DNA from: Molanna angustata
Taxonomy: Eukaryota; Arthropoda; Insecta; Trichoptera; Molannidae
Direction: 5' to 3'
NCBI GenBank assembly: GCA_963576475.1
Contig: OY754972.1
Location: 33,270,556-33,334,555, forward strand
Length of the DNA stretch: 64,000 nt
In this document: positions 11,640 to 21,250 of the stretch, piece after piece
How the letters are laid out: the number at the start of each line of letters is the position of its first letter
Position numbering within the stretch: the stretch's first letter is position 1
The notes under the pieces: generated by a model
Database searches by the model: none
What the model was told of the DNA's origin: nothing
What the model saw: only the letters and a program-made list of their open reading frames with translations
Made by a program: the position numbers and the translations under genes

Positions 11640-11990
11640 TTTCAGAAATTTACGAAAACTCCGAAGGCCTAAAGATAGGGACATTGAGAGTGGACCTGTC
11701 ACCACTCAGACTCGCTCTAGGAGACGAAGTCTCCTGTTTGAGTCCACTGAATGCGCAAGCAAAATCCGCACTAGAAGTGCGCCGCGTATAGGTGCGTGAG
11801 AGTAAACAATGGGCTACCGGGGAGCAGTACACAGCCCACTATCATCAGCATCCCTTCAGCCGCTAGAAGGGCGGCCTCCAGTAATACCCACACCCCAGTC
11901 AGTTTACCCGCAAAGCCCCGCAATATTGATTATTTTCTCCATTCCCCTCTATATATTCTTTTTTCTTTTTTTGACAACAAATATGTATAG
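11640..11990 (-). repeat. Family H repeat copy with conserved hairpin
   Basis: Shares with copies at 27.1, 47.3 and 63.6 kb the hairpin at 11709-11744 (outer stem GACTC/GAGTC, inner stem AGGAGAC/GTCTCCT) and the downstream GTATAGGTGCG block. The inner and outer stems vary in a compensatory way between copies. No protein is recognisable. Confidence 0.65.
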
Positions 11991-12153
11991 TATTAATACA
12001 ATATCAAATTAACTATTTCATTGTATTAAAACGTAGATTTGTATAGATTCATTTGCATTATATAACTTATTTTTCAACCGTTCAAAAACCAACATTTTTA
12101 TACATTTGTCATGTAAATTTTGTATATAACCACTAGCCTCAGTCTTGTAGAGT

Positions 12154-12194
12154 ATTATTCTGATGATGTACCTTGCACGAAACGCGTCGATAAT
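12154..12194 (+). ncRNA. Second hammerhead-ribozyme-like motif
   Basis: Seen: stem I ATTATT (12154-12159) pairs with GATAAT (12189-12194) with one G-T; core CTGATGA (12160-12166); a short stem II between 12167 and 12178 with one unpaired base next to the core; GAAAC (12179-12183); minimal stem III and the canonical cleavage triplet GTC (12186-12188). It lies upstream of AATAAA-like sequence, as in Penelope-like element tails. No Penelope coding sequence remains next to it. Confidence 0.6.
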
Positions 12195-12499
12195 CAAATA
12201 AATTTCAATAAAACTAATACCAAGTATTTTTTTTGTATTAATAATATCAAATATTAAAACAGTAGCCCTATGTAGCAGAGATTCGCATGCACAGGAGGAG
12301 ACAGTACATTAAGATAGACAACAAATATATAAAAATTCAATAAGTTACAAAGACATCAGAAATAGAGCAAAGGCAATTTAAACAAAACAAAATTAACAGA
12401 CAAAGACTAAGTAGACACAGTAAAGAGACAAGGTACCAGCAACTGAAGGGATGAGGGCAAGCATCCAACCACCAGTATGTCCCAGGGAGGACAGACAAC

Positions 12500-13230
12500 A
12501 CAGAGCACACACAAGTTTCATTCCATCACCATTCAAAACTGGGAAAAGTCAGACTCGATAGGCACTACTCCATTTCCACTAAGCAATTTCCACTTTTCTT
12601 TCCAGCAATGTACGAATTCCCGAAAACTCGCGAAGTTTTGTTGGGAATGCAGGAACTCCGTCATATAGACAGGTCTCGTTACATTCATCAGCGAACAAAG
12701 CGATCTTTCTCTCTCTACACTCAGGCACTCGCAGAACCACCGAATGTGCATATCATCCTGGACCCCACATCCAAAGACACACCACAGATCACCAATGAGA
12801 CCAAACTGGAAAAGCTTGGCTTTGAACTCTGCACGATGGCCAGGTCCAGACTGAGATGTCCCATGCCGAGGCGATCAGCAACATCAGGCAGGAAAAGTTG
12901 GGTCAGTCTACCCTTAACAGACCTATCCCATCTCCCCTGCCAGACCCGCAATGACCAAACCCTACACTCTTTTATTCGCTCACGGAAATCCCCACTACTA
13001 GCAGAAGTATCGACCCTCTGACTACTGGTGAACTACCGAGAAACCCCTCCTAAGGCTGCCTCTAACAGCCGCCTCCCTAATTTCCAAGTTGGCGGGCAGC
13101 AGACAAAGCATCATTCGACACGGTCTTGAACCACTTAAGATACGCAGGCTCACCACCCCTGCATCCAATCGATGTGCCCACACTCGGGCCGTGTAGGTCA
13201 CCTCTCACCTGAGCAATATACGTTGTCCGG
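12500..13230 (-). pseudogene. R1-like ORF2, C-terminal fragment
   Basis: Minus-strand translation in shifting frames gives TARVWAHRLDAG, matching the R1 copy at 28.3 kb, then VWQGRWDRSVKGRLTQLFLP and a Cys/His segment (DLWCVFGCGVQDDMHIRWFC) like the CCHC region at the end of R1 ORF2. At least two frameshifts are present. It is continuous with the endonuclease fragment except for the lost RT. Confidence 0.72.
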
Positions 13231-13292
13231 TTACCAGGATAAATCAGAGACATTAGATCACTTGTAAGACAAATTTTACAGACTTATTGTCA

Positions 13293-14430
13293 TTATTCGT
13301 CCTCAGCTACTCTAAAAAGTAGTCCAAAGGGGTTTGCATTTCCAACCTCAGTCACCCATGTCCGCCAAGCACACGACATGGCTCTCAAAAGCGTGGAGTG
13401 ATATGCAAGACGAGCTGCAACCATTCGATATCTTGCAGCTCCAATTTGATCTGGGCTCACTGAACTCTCATTCTTTTTCAAGCAGCCATACTCTCTGTTC
13501 AATCTTTTAAAGTTCCCTCTCATGTTAGTTCAAGAGTCCAATAACATGGCTTTATTTTGTTACTCGGCTTGACTCTACCAATGAACCTGTCGACCACATC
13601 AACAATAGCTCTTGAGAGGGTGTTTCCAGCCTCATAAGGCCCCATTGGGGACCAATCAATCACGGTCAGCATACTGACTAACCCAGACCCAAACCCCGCC
13701 CAGTCCACCCCCGATCGGCGAAAACACCACAGATACCTAGGGGGGAAGTCGGGGGGTCTACCGCAAGCAAAGGTCAGCAGCCTGTGGTCTGAGGAAATCA
13801 TCCCGTCGACCACAGACCAATCCGACACCAGACCAGCAGCACCGACAGAGGTTAGCGTGATGTTAAAGTAACTCTCCCCGGCAGCGCCAGAAAAGGTCGG
13901 TATACTATCAGGTTCATTCATAATAATAAGTTCATGCTTGGCAATTAACTCCTCAACTTTTACGGCCCATCCAGTATAATCGGATCCAATTCTGTCGCCC
14001 CATAGGGGTGACCTAGCATTGAGATCCCCGCCAACCACAACCGGGAGACCTCTTAGCTCCCCAAGAACGCGGTCAAGTTTTCCAATATGTCGATGTCCCC
14101 TCCATGCCTGAAATACACAGACACGAAGTAGACCTTGACTCCACGCAGGATCAGGGACACACAGACGTAAATGGAGTCCGGCAGGTAGTCAATCAGCAGA
14201 GGATGCAGGCTAGAACGGAAAACTACTGCCGCCATCGGTTTGGACCCAATCTGAATAATCTTGTATTCGTCACTCAATCCCAGACATCTTCCATCTCTTA
14301 CATATTGCTCCTGCACTAGAGCCAGCGAGAGGGACAACTCAGTCATCCCCCTCGACAGCTGAAGCACAGCAGCCTTACATTTACCCAAGTTTATCTGTCC
14401 CACCATGAAACGCTGGCAGGCACTATCCAT
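13293..14430 (-). pseudogene. R1-like ORF2, endonuclease part
   Basis: Starts at ATG 14430, overlapping the ORF1 stop by 8 bases. Seen: the N-terminal VGQINLGKC strand, LVQEQYV at the catalytic Glu position, GGDLNARSPLWGD (GDxNA motif) and SSDHRLLTF at the catalytic SDH motif, all hallmarks of the exonuclease-endonuclease-phosphatase fold that nicks target DNA for target-primed reverse transcription. A frame change occurs near 14040 and another near 13520. The RT that should follow is missing. Confidence 0.82.
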
Positions 14431-15833
14431 AGTTAGTCATTTGCACCATGCGCTCAGTGGCAAACCTGGCCGCAGGGCAATCCCTACCACCGGTCTCATG
14501 TACCACCTGCTTACCAAATCGCGTGCAAGTGGCACACTTTGCCAGGCTTTCCCTATTTGGGCACTGCATGAAGTCATGTCCCTCCATCGCGCAGTTGCCT
14601 GCATGTGACCTTAGTCAGTTGGCAAACACGCTGCGTGTGGCCAAACATCTGGCACTTAAAACATCTTGTCGCTCCCAAGAAATCCCTAACAAAGCAGGCA
14701 CTCCAGCTTAGGTAGCAATGTCCCTGCTTCAGGAAAGCTTTTCGTGCCTCAGGAGGGACCAGAATAACACAATTGAACTCCGTGGAGGCTCGCCTACCAA
14801 ATTTGTGCGCCTTCACAAAGTCCTTGAGGAAAGCTTCCTCGGACATTATCCCCTTCAAATTCCCACTATGAATAGCTTTGCCTAGGGCCACCTGAGAATC
14901 CAGGTTAGCCGGAATACCTGTCAGAGCCAGTTTAGGGAGCATCCTCTTTGGCTCTGAAGTCTCAAACTTGGTCAGCTTAGTGTTGGCAGCCATCCTCAGT
15001 CGAGAAGCATCCTCAACAGTTGCTGTCTCAATGGCGATCCCAGCATTCCTGATGCGTCTGAAATTAACGGTCCTGAAGCCATCGGCATCCGAGTTTAACG
15101 CCTCCATGATAGCTTTCTTTGTTTTTTTCAGACGTGGCATCCTGGGCATCCTTCGGCTGGATGACAACCACCGGTCTAGCAGGACCGGCAGGCCTCGACT
15201 GCCCCCAGACCTTGATACAATCCTCCCTCTTAGGTAAGCCAGGCCATGCAGAGTCAGCTAAGGGGACTCTGGACGTCGCAGCTGACTCCTTAACTGTCTC
15301 AACCAATTTACTGGCTTCAGCATTCGAAGCGCGGACTGACTCCTTAACAGTCTCGACCAATTTGCTGGCATCGGCATTCGAAGCGCGGACCGATTCAACA
15401 AGGGGCCTGCTCTCCTCCACCGCCATCTTCAGACCCAAAACCTTCCCCTCAAGGGCAGCCATCTTAATGGACATGTTTGATATAATGTGCAGGACTCGAC
15501 CAGGGATGAAACCGATGGCAGCCTGCGTTTTGGCGTTCAATCTTTGAAGGTCATGACGCTCCAGCTCCCTAATAACATCCCTGATTTCTTCCATGTATGT
15601 CTCAGCCTGCAGGGGAACAGAGGCAGCCCCTCCTGACGAAGCTGTGGGGGTTGGCACCTTTTTTCTCATCTTAGTCTTCTTCTTAGACCCATCGGCATCC
15701 AAGTCAATGTCAACATTTACAGCAGTATTTACACACGGAGCTGATGAGGACACAGGAGACCTGATCAGGTTACTCCTGGGGGTGAAGGTGAGGGACCTCG
15801 CCTCCTCCACTCCGGCCTCCTCGTCACTTGACA
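14423..15833 (-). pseudogene. R1-like ORF1 (gag-like), frameshifted
   Basis: The likely start is ATG at 15833 (MSSDEEAGVEEARSL). The N-terminus is Ser/Pro-rich with a KKKTKMRKK basic stretch; a coiled-coil-like middle holds a tandem duplication (SVRASNA-ASKLVETVKES twice, about 15290-15385); the C-terminus has CCHC zinc knuckles starting CFKCQMFGHTQRVC. Such proteins bind the element RNA. Frame changes near 15110-15167 and near 14600 break it. It ends MTNYG-stop, and its last bases overlap the ORF2 ATG (ATGGATAG at 14423-14430). Confidence 0.8.
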
Positions 15834-15850
15834 TATCGAGATCAAGTAAA

Positions 15851-15948
15851 CTAGTTGCATGTAACACATGAGATCCAACTGTCGATAGCGATAGTATGTA
15901 TAGTTGAAGAATATGTACCAAACTATAAACCCATAAATACAAATTATT
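15851..15948 (+). repeat. Family A head fragment abutting R1 copy 1
   Basis: The first ~98 bases of family A (ACTAGTTGCATGTAACACAT to ACAAATTATT) are joined directly to the 5' side of the R1 ORF1, then to a segment duplicated from the 3848 region. Confidence 0.75.
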
Positions 15949-16355
15949 CTATATTAATTAAGGCTCTGAGATTCAATCGGATCAAAAGTTACTGCCAATA
16001 TTTCATTTTTTTTTAATATCGAAAACCACCGAAACACCAAATATCATATTGCTTCTAAGAAAATTCTTCTAAAATAGTATTATTTATGAAATATTACCAT
16101 TTAAATCCTAACAAGTACCTATATATTATATACTAGTTGCATGTAACACATGAAATCCAACTATCGATAGCGATAGTATGTATAGTTGAAGAATAAGTAC
16201 CAAACTATAAACCCATAAATACAAATTATTGAATATTTTAAGATATTTTGTTTTCTATACAACACATGTAGGTAGGTATGTATGTCAAGATAGGATAGTA
16301 TGGAGGTCAGTCTTTTTTTTCTACCCGGAATATGAAAACAGCATTATAGTATATA

Positions 16356-16602
16356 TATAAGAGTACCTACTTCGTATTATTTTTACCTTGTTTGACAAAT
16401 GAAACTCTTTGTTGTTGCACTGAATATTTAATTATTTATAATTATTTACAGGAAACGACATTTAAAGTTTCTTATTCAATTGTCAAATTAAAATACAATA
16501 TTTTTATCAAAATTCATTTCACATGTTTTCATAGGTGTTCGAATTTAGAACACCTACAATAAATCCTTTTTAAGAAAGTACTTATTAGGTATTTTCTTTA
16601 CA
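16356..16602 (-). repeat. 3' LTR of Ty3/gypsy element 1
   Basis: On the minus strand the LTR begins TGTAAAGAAAATACC and ends TACTCTTA(TA). It matches the other LTR except for 4 extra bases near 16366. The 11-base AAACGACATTT block (16453-16463, plus strand) is discussed with the primer site. Confidence 0.9.
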
Positions 16603-16613
16603 TCTCCCCCCCT
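16603..16613 (-). promoter_or_regulatory. Polypurine tract of Ty3/gypsy element 1
   Basis: The minus strand reads AGGGGGGGAGA directly before the 3' LTR, the expected plus-strand DNA primer of LTR retrotransposons. Confidence 0.85.
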
Positions 16614-16648
16614 GGAAAAGAAAATTTGAAACAAAATTTTCACTGAAT

Positions 16649-19600
16649 TCATTCGTCTTCCTCGGTTTCTAATATTTCTTCTTCATCTAATGTAGGAACT
16701 GGAATAAGTTTTGTAATGTGAAATAGATTGGATTCCGTTTTTTTGTGACCTGTTTCTATTTTATATATTGAGTTTGAAATTTTTTTAACAATCTTATATG
16801 GTCCAATTTTCAGTTCATCTAATTTCTTCCTGTTTAGTTTATTACCATTTTCCACATATACCATGTCTCCAACCTTAAATTCATATTGTATGCGATTTTT
16901 GTCGTATAATGTTTTGTTGTAGTTATGTGATCTTATTGTATTTTCAAGTGCTGTTTTTCTATCTATGATCCAGTCACTATTTGATTTTAGTTGTTTTAAT
17001 TCATTCGGTAAAATTGTAACATCTGTACCATACAAAAGATAAGTTGGTGAAAATCCCGTGACTGAGTGATTAGTTTCATTATATTTATTTACACATTCTT
17101 GAGCTACTGTTGTCCAAGCTCTCTTTTTTCCTTTTTCATTTGATTTGCATCTGATTTTGTTCACCAATGTTTGATTCAGCCTCTCGTTTAGTCCATTTGA
17201 GAATGGTGCATTTACTGCTGTAAAAACCATTGGTATTTTCCTGTCATTTAAGAATTTCTTGAATTCTTTTGAATTGATTCCCGAGTACTGGTCAGTGAGA
17301 AGCATGCCAATGTCCTCCGTTTCTGATACATTCATGACTAGTTTTATAAAATCATTTGCACTCTGAGTTTTTGATGTTAGAGTGAATGCATATCTTGAAA
17401 AGTGATCTACTAATAGATGTAGATATTTTTTTGACGATCGAGATCCTCCGAAACCTCCAATTGTATCTATAGAGATTATTTCGAAAGGCTTTGTGGCTGG
17501 GCCTAGATGAGACATCAAGCCAAATTTGTTGTGTCCTCTTGTTTTATTTTTAATACAAATTTCACAGCTTCTACTAATTTTTTTTATATTTGTAGTCAAA
17601 TTTTTGGCTACATAGAGTGGACTAATCATCTTTTGCATTTGACTAATTCCAATATGGCACAGGTTTTCATGTATGTTTTTTAACAGTTTGATGCTAAATT
17701 CTTCTGATAAAATAATTTTTTCTTTTTTTCTGACCTTTTTTAAGAATATACTGTGTTTTTCAATTAATTTCCTTTTGTTATTTTGTATATTTTCATTATT
17801 TTTTTGATCTGTTATAATATCTTCCAGTTTAATCAAGTTCACAACTTTTAACTGTTCGTCTGTATTTTCATTCGGATTTAATACTGGATTTCTGCTTAAA
17901 CAGTCTGCTTCCAAATTTTTTTTTCCTGGAGCATATTTTATTTTAAATTCATATTGCGATAAATAATATGCTAAATCACCCAGTTCTTCATCGGTTCTAG
18001 ATTTCAGATTCATGTTTTCTAGTGGCTTGTGATCTGAATAAACTGTAAACGATTTACCTATCAACCAATATTGCCAGTATCTCACTGCCTCTCTGATTGC
18101 CAAACATTCTAAGTATATTGCTTTTTTTTTCTTTTGTGCCTCATTCAATTTTTTTGAAAAATAAGCCACTGGTTTTTCTTTTCCATCAGGCTGTGTCTGT
18201 TTTAAAATAGCTCCAACACCTTCTAAAGAAGCGTCTGTATAAATATTGATTGGTAAATCTTGATCGAAAATTTCCAGAACTGGTTGGGAACATAGTAGTT
18301 TTTTCATCATTTCAAATGCTTTTTGGCATTTATCAGACCAAACGAACTTTTGATTTTTCCTGAGTAAATTATGCAATGGATCTAGTATTATTGCACTCTT
18401 TTGTATATATTCATGGTAAAAATTGATTTTCCCTAGAAATTGTCTGACATATTTTTGAGTTTTTGGAATTGGAAAATTTTTTATTGAAATTAAATTATCT
18501 TTAACTGGTCTAATAGAATTATTTTGTATAATATGACCAAGATATTTTACTAGATCTGATGCAAATGTGCATTTTGTAAATTTTAACTTGAAACCTTCTG
18601 TTTCTATAGCTTTCAATAACTGTGTTAAATGGTTTAAATGTTCGGAAAAAGTTTTAGAAAATATCAAAATGTCATCTATATAATTAACGGTAAAATCATT
18701 AAGTTTATGTTTCCTCAATATATTACTTAATATCCTCTGAAAAATTGCCGGAGATGTCTTTAATCCAAAAGGTAGACAGGTCCATTGGAAATGTCCTTCT
18801 TGTGTTACGAATCCTGTTTTTTTCCTATCTTCGATTCGAAGAGGAATTGACCAAAATGCAGAGTTTATATCCAATGTTGAAAAGTAATTACAATTTCTCG
18901 TTTTTATCATTAGGTCTTCAATTAATGGAAATGGTTGAGCTTGAGGCATTACTATTTTATTTAAGTCTCTGAAGTCTATACACAGTCTGGATTTTTTATT
19001 TTCCTCTTTTTTAAATGCCAAAGTTACAGGTGCAGCAAATGGGCTGTAGGATTCTTCTATCAGCTTTCTATCTAGTAATTTTGATATTTGTTCTTCTATC
19101 TCTTTTTTATTTTCTACAGTGCATCTGTAAGGTCTCTTACTACAATATTTGTCTTCTGTTAAGTCTATCCTCGCTTCATATCCATCAACGGTGCCAACAT
19201 CGTATTTAGTTTTGGCAAAAACTGATATATGTTTGCAAATCAATCTTTTTATTTCAGATTTTTGATATTGATTTAAATGGTTTATTTTTATTTCAATATC
19301 TTCCTTTTTTACATTCTCATTATTATTTATTTTGTATTTTTTGGTATAGTTTATGTTATTTTCTATACTTTTTAATTCATTATTTTTTATTTTTTTTTGG
19401 ATACAAGTAGAAGTTTCTTCTACGTTGTCTTTATTTTCAGCAGAAATTTCTTCTACTATATTTATATTTTCAGCAGAAATTTCTTCTACTATGTTTTTAT
19501 TATTTAGACTCTCTTTCTGAGTTATTTTTAAATCTTCATTTTGGATTAGTTTGAACTCTTTTATCAAATCTAATCCTATCAAAAATTCATATCTGAAGTT

Positions 19601-19849
19601 TTCTTCATCAATAATATATACATCTACATTTTTTTCTAATTTAAATATTTTTAAAGTTGTCAAACCACTTGTTTTTTTAACACCATTAATCGTAATTAAT
19701 TCAGCTTTATTCAAACTGTTTCTTTTTCCTTTTAATTTCAATAATTTTGAATTTATCAAAGAAACATTTGAACCTGAATCGTAAATTCCATATATTTCTA
19801 ATTCATCATTTAATCGTAATTTGACTTTTATTAATGGTGTAACTATTCG
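16649..19849 (-). CDS. Pol polyprotein of Ty3/gypsy element 1 (PR-RT-RH-IN), reached by -1 frameshift
   Basis: The reading frame is entered by a -1 shift at 19849-19855 and runs about 1067 codons to the stop at 16649. Domains counted from the shift: protease with DSG at residues 24-26 and the second signature LIGLD near 91; reverse transcriptase with YIDD near 390; RNase H beginning with the YTDAS motif; integrase with an HHCC zinc finger (HENLCH ... CEICIKNK) and the catalytic D, D and E in SIDTIGG, LTDQYSG and LNERLNQ; and a C-terminal GPY-like segment (GPYKIVKKI) for target binding. There are no stops or frame breaks. The protein copies element RNA and inserts the DNA. The first Met (19759) lies after the protease active site, so that Met cannot be the real start. 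Confidence 0.93.
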   Translation of the reverse strand, partial: RIVTPLIKVKLRLNDELEIYGIYDSGSNVSLINSKLLKLKGKRNSLNKAELITINGVKKTSGLTTLKIFKLEKNVDVYIIDEENFRYEFLIGLDLIKEFKLIQNEDLKITQKESLNNKNIVEEISAENINIVEEISAENKDNVEETSTCIQKKIKNNELKSIENNINYTKKYKINNNENVKKEDIEIKINHLNQYQKSEIKRLICKHISVFAKTKYDVGTVDGYEARIDLTEDKYCSKRPYRCTVENKKEIEEQISKLLDRKLIEESYSPFAAPVTLAFKKEENKKSRLCIDFRDLNKIVMPQAQPFPLIEDLMIKTRNCNYFSTLDINSAFWSIPLRIEDRKKTGFVTQEGHFQWTCLPFGLKTSPAIFQRILSNILRKHKLNDFTVNYIDDILIFSKTFSEHLNHLTQLLKAIETEGFKLKFTKCTFASDLVKYLGHIIQNNSIRPVKDNLISIKNFPIPKTQKYVRQFLGKINFYHEYIQKSAIILDPLHNLLRKNQKFVWSDKCQKAFEMMKKLLCSQPVLEIFDQDLPINIYTDASLEGVGAILKQTQPDGKEKPVAYFSKKLNEAQKKKKAIYLECLAIREAVRYWQYWLIGKSFTVYSDHKPLENMNLKSRTDEELGDLAYYLSQYEFKIKYAPGKKNLEADCLSRNPVLNPNENTDEQLKVVNLIKLEDIITDQKNNENIQNNKRKLIEKHSIFLKKVRKKEKIILSEEFSIKLLKNIHENLCHIGISQMQKMISPLYVAKNLTTNIKKISRSCEICIKNKTRGHNKFGLMSHLGPATKPFEIISIDTIGGFGGSRSSKKYLHLLVDHFSRYAFTLTSKTQSANDFIKLVMNVSETEDIGMLLTDQYSGINSKEFKKFLNDRKIPMVFTAVNAPFSNGLNERLNQTLVNKIRCKSNEKGKKRAWTTVAQECVNKYNETNHSVTGFSPTYLLYGTDVTILPNELKQLKSNSDWIIDRKTALENTIRSHNYNKTLYDKNRIQYEFKVGDMVYVENGNKLNRKKLDELKIGPYKIVKKISNSIYKIETGHKKTESNLFHITKLIPVPTLDEEEILETEEDE

Positions 19850-20985
19850 TTTTTTTGATCAGCTTCATTTAATTCGGCTTCTATCCCTAAATTGTTTACA
19901 TGTTTAATTAAATTTTTCTTTACCTTATCATCTTTATTTTTAAACCAGCATGTAGTTTCCAGATGATAACGAGTACCTTTATTTAATTTTTCACAAATTT
20001 TACATGGGTTACGTCCTTCATTTTCAATATTAAATTTTTTATTGTCATTTGTTTTATTATACAGACTTTTTTTTTTATTTACCATGTGTTCATACTTGCT
20101 AACTTCATTAAACAAATCCACTGTATCTTTTAATTTTTCTCTATCAATTTTATTAAGTACAAATTCTGGTAATCCAGCTGCAATAAGATCTACTAAAGTA
20201 CCTGTGTCAATTGATCTTCTCATATCTAATAAAAGTTTTTCTTTCCTTATGGCATAATCCAATAATAAACCATCTTTGTATTTAAATAACATTGCATAAG
20301 TGACTAGGTTCCATCCCTTGTTTGCAAACGATTCACAGAATTTATTTTTCCAAGTTGACCATTCTGAGTTCATTGTTAGTTTCATAATCATTGAGCTGTA
20401 CCATTCTATACATGCTTTGTCCATAAATAATCTTAAAATTTCTATTTTATTTTCATCTCTTGTTATTTTTAAGCGAATACATTCTTTTTCAAATAAATCT
20501 ATCCATTGTATTGCATTTGAATTTTTTGTTGTAAACTTTTCAATCATGAATTTTTCTGATATTTGTTTTGAATCTTGTTCTTTATTTTGTTTTGTATTCT
20601 CTACTAATTTCTCTATTAGTATTTCTAATGTACTGGTATCTGTACCTTTTTTAGATGCAGTAACATGTTGTTCTTGATTCATTTCTTCTAGATATTGATC
20701 TTGAAATTGTAAGTTATCATCCTCATCTATGTATGTATTTTTTAGTTTTTCTGTCATTTTAATCCAAACTCGTCTAACTTGGTATCTTTTTTTTAAACTA
20801 TTTTTTATTTTATTATATGTAGATGTTTTGGTTATTTCTTTATGATGATTAACTGATTGTAGCTTTTCTGGTATTGAATACACTTTATTTTCAGTTGTTG
20901 TTATTGAAGTAATTGAAAAAATATTTGATTTTTCATTACTTTCATCACCCGGTAATAGGGTAAATTCGAAACATAATTTCTCCAT
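19843..20985 (-). CDS. Gag of Ty3/gypsy element 1
   Basis: The ATG at 20985 (MEKLCFEF) is chosen over an upstream TTG two codons earlier. The product is about 380 aa: a Lys/Asn-rich N-terminus, a capsid-like central region (QWIDLFEKECIRLKI, a WSTWKNKFCESF segment, then YAIRKEKLLLDMRRSID and DLIAAGLPEFVLNKI), and near the C-terminus a Cys/His cluster CKICEKLNKGTRYHLETTCW that resembles a retroviral-type zinc knuckle with wider spacing. It forms the particle that packages the RNA. Only about 24 bases separate the ATG from the 5' LTR. It ends at the frameshift heptamer. Confidence 0.88.
   Translation of the reverse strand: MEKLCFEFTLLPGDESNEKSNIFSITSITTTENKVYSIPEKLQSVNHHKEITKTSTYNKIKNSLKKRYQVRRVWIKMTEKLKNTYIDEDDNLQFQDQYLEEMNQEQHVTASKKGTDTSTLEILIEKLVENTKQNKEQDSKQISEKFMIEKFTTKNSNAIQWIDLFEKECIRLKITRDENKIEILRLFMDKACIEWYSSMIMKLTMNSEWSTWKNKFCESFANKGWNLVTYAMLFKYKDGLLLDYAIRKEKLLLDMRRSIDTGTLVDLIAAGLPEFVLNKIDREKLKDTVDLFNEVSKYEHMVNKKKSLYNKTNDNKKFNIENEGRNPCKICEKLNKGTRYHLETTCWFKNKDDKVKKNLIKHVNNLGIEAELNEADQKNE
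19849..19855 (-). promoter_or_regulatory. Programmed -1 frameshift heptamer between gag and pol
   Basis: The minus strand reads A AAA AAC in the gag frame, followed by GAA and the gag stop TAG. This is a classical X XXY YYZ slippery heptamer. A -1 slip moves directly into the protease frame, which is open from here (RIVTPLIKVK...). A downstream pseudoknot was not worked out. Confidence 0.8.
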
Positions 20986-20996
20986 TTTCAACTACA

Positions 20997-21007
20997 AAAT
21001 GTCGTTT
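20997..21007 (-). promoter_or_regulatory. Primer-binding site, probably self-primed (Tf1-like)
   Basis: The minus strand reads AAACGACATTT starting 0-2 bases after the 5' LTR. It does not start with TGG, as tRNA-primed sites do. It is perfectly complementary over 11 bases to AAATGTCGTTT inside the LTR (minus strand, 21111-21101). If transcription starts at 21111, the first 11 RNA bases pair with this site, as in Tf1. A TATTTTAA box lies 25-32 bases upstream of that position. Confidence 0.65.
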
Positions 21008-21250
21008 TATAAGAGTACTTCGTATTATTTTTACCTTGTTTGACAAATGAAACTCTTTGTTGTTGCACTGAATATTTAATTATTTATAATTATTTACAGG
21101 AAACGACATTTAAAGTTTCTTATTCAATTGTCAAATTAAAATACAATATTTTTATCAAAATTCATTTCACATGTTTTCATAGGTGTTCGAATTTAGAACA
21201 CCTACAATAAATCCTTTTTAAGAAAGTACTTATTAGGTATTTTCTTTACA
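21008..21250 (-). repeat. 5' LTR of Ty3/gypsy element 1
   Basis: Same sequence as the LTR at 16356-16602 without the 4-base insertion. It contains the TATTTTAA box and the proposed start at 21111, giving a U3 of about 139 bases and about 102 bases of R plus U5. Confidence 0.88.

Larger units (their letters stand above)
12480..15850 (-). mobile_element. R1-like non-LTR retrotransposon, copy 1 (RT deleted)
   Basis: In minus-strand order the copy has ORF1, the ORF1/ORF2 overlap, the apurinic-type endonuclease, then a deletion at about 13240-13290 that removes the whole RT core, and finally the C-terminal zinc-finger region. It has the architecture of R1-clade LINEs but is clearly more diverged from the R1 copies at 28-43 kb than those are from each other. 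Its 5' side stops at a family A repeat (15851). It is inactive. Confidence 0.85.
16356..21250 (-). mobile_element. Ty3/gypsy LTR retrotransposon 1 (young, apparently intact)
   Basis: Two LTRs of about 243 bp (16356-16602 and 21008-21250) differ only by a 4-base insertion (CCTA-type) in the left one. Both coding regions are open, a polypurine tract and a primer-like site are present, and a 4-bp TATA duplication flanks it, although the AT-rich target makes the exact LTR edge ambiguous by 2 bases. It interrupts a family A copy. Near-identical LTRs and intact frames indicate a recent insertion. No env frame and no chromodomain are visible. Confidence 0.92.

Noticed and set aside
15119..15547. Plus-strand frame opposite R1 ORF1
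   Set aside because: A shadow of the R1 ORF1 on the minus strand, which has domain support; similar plus-strand shadows occur opposite every R1 and R2 copy.
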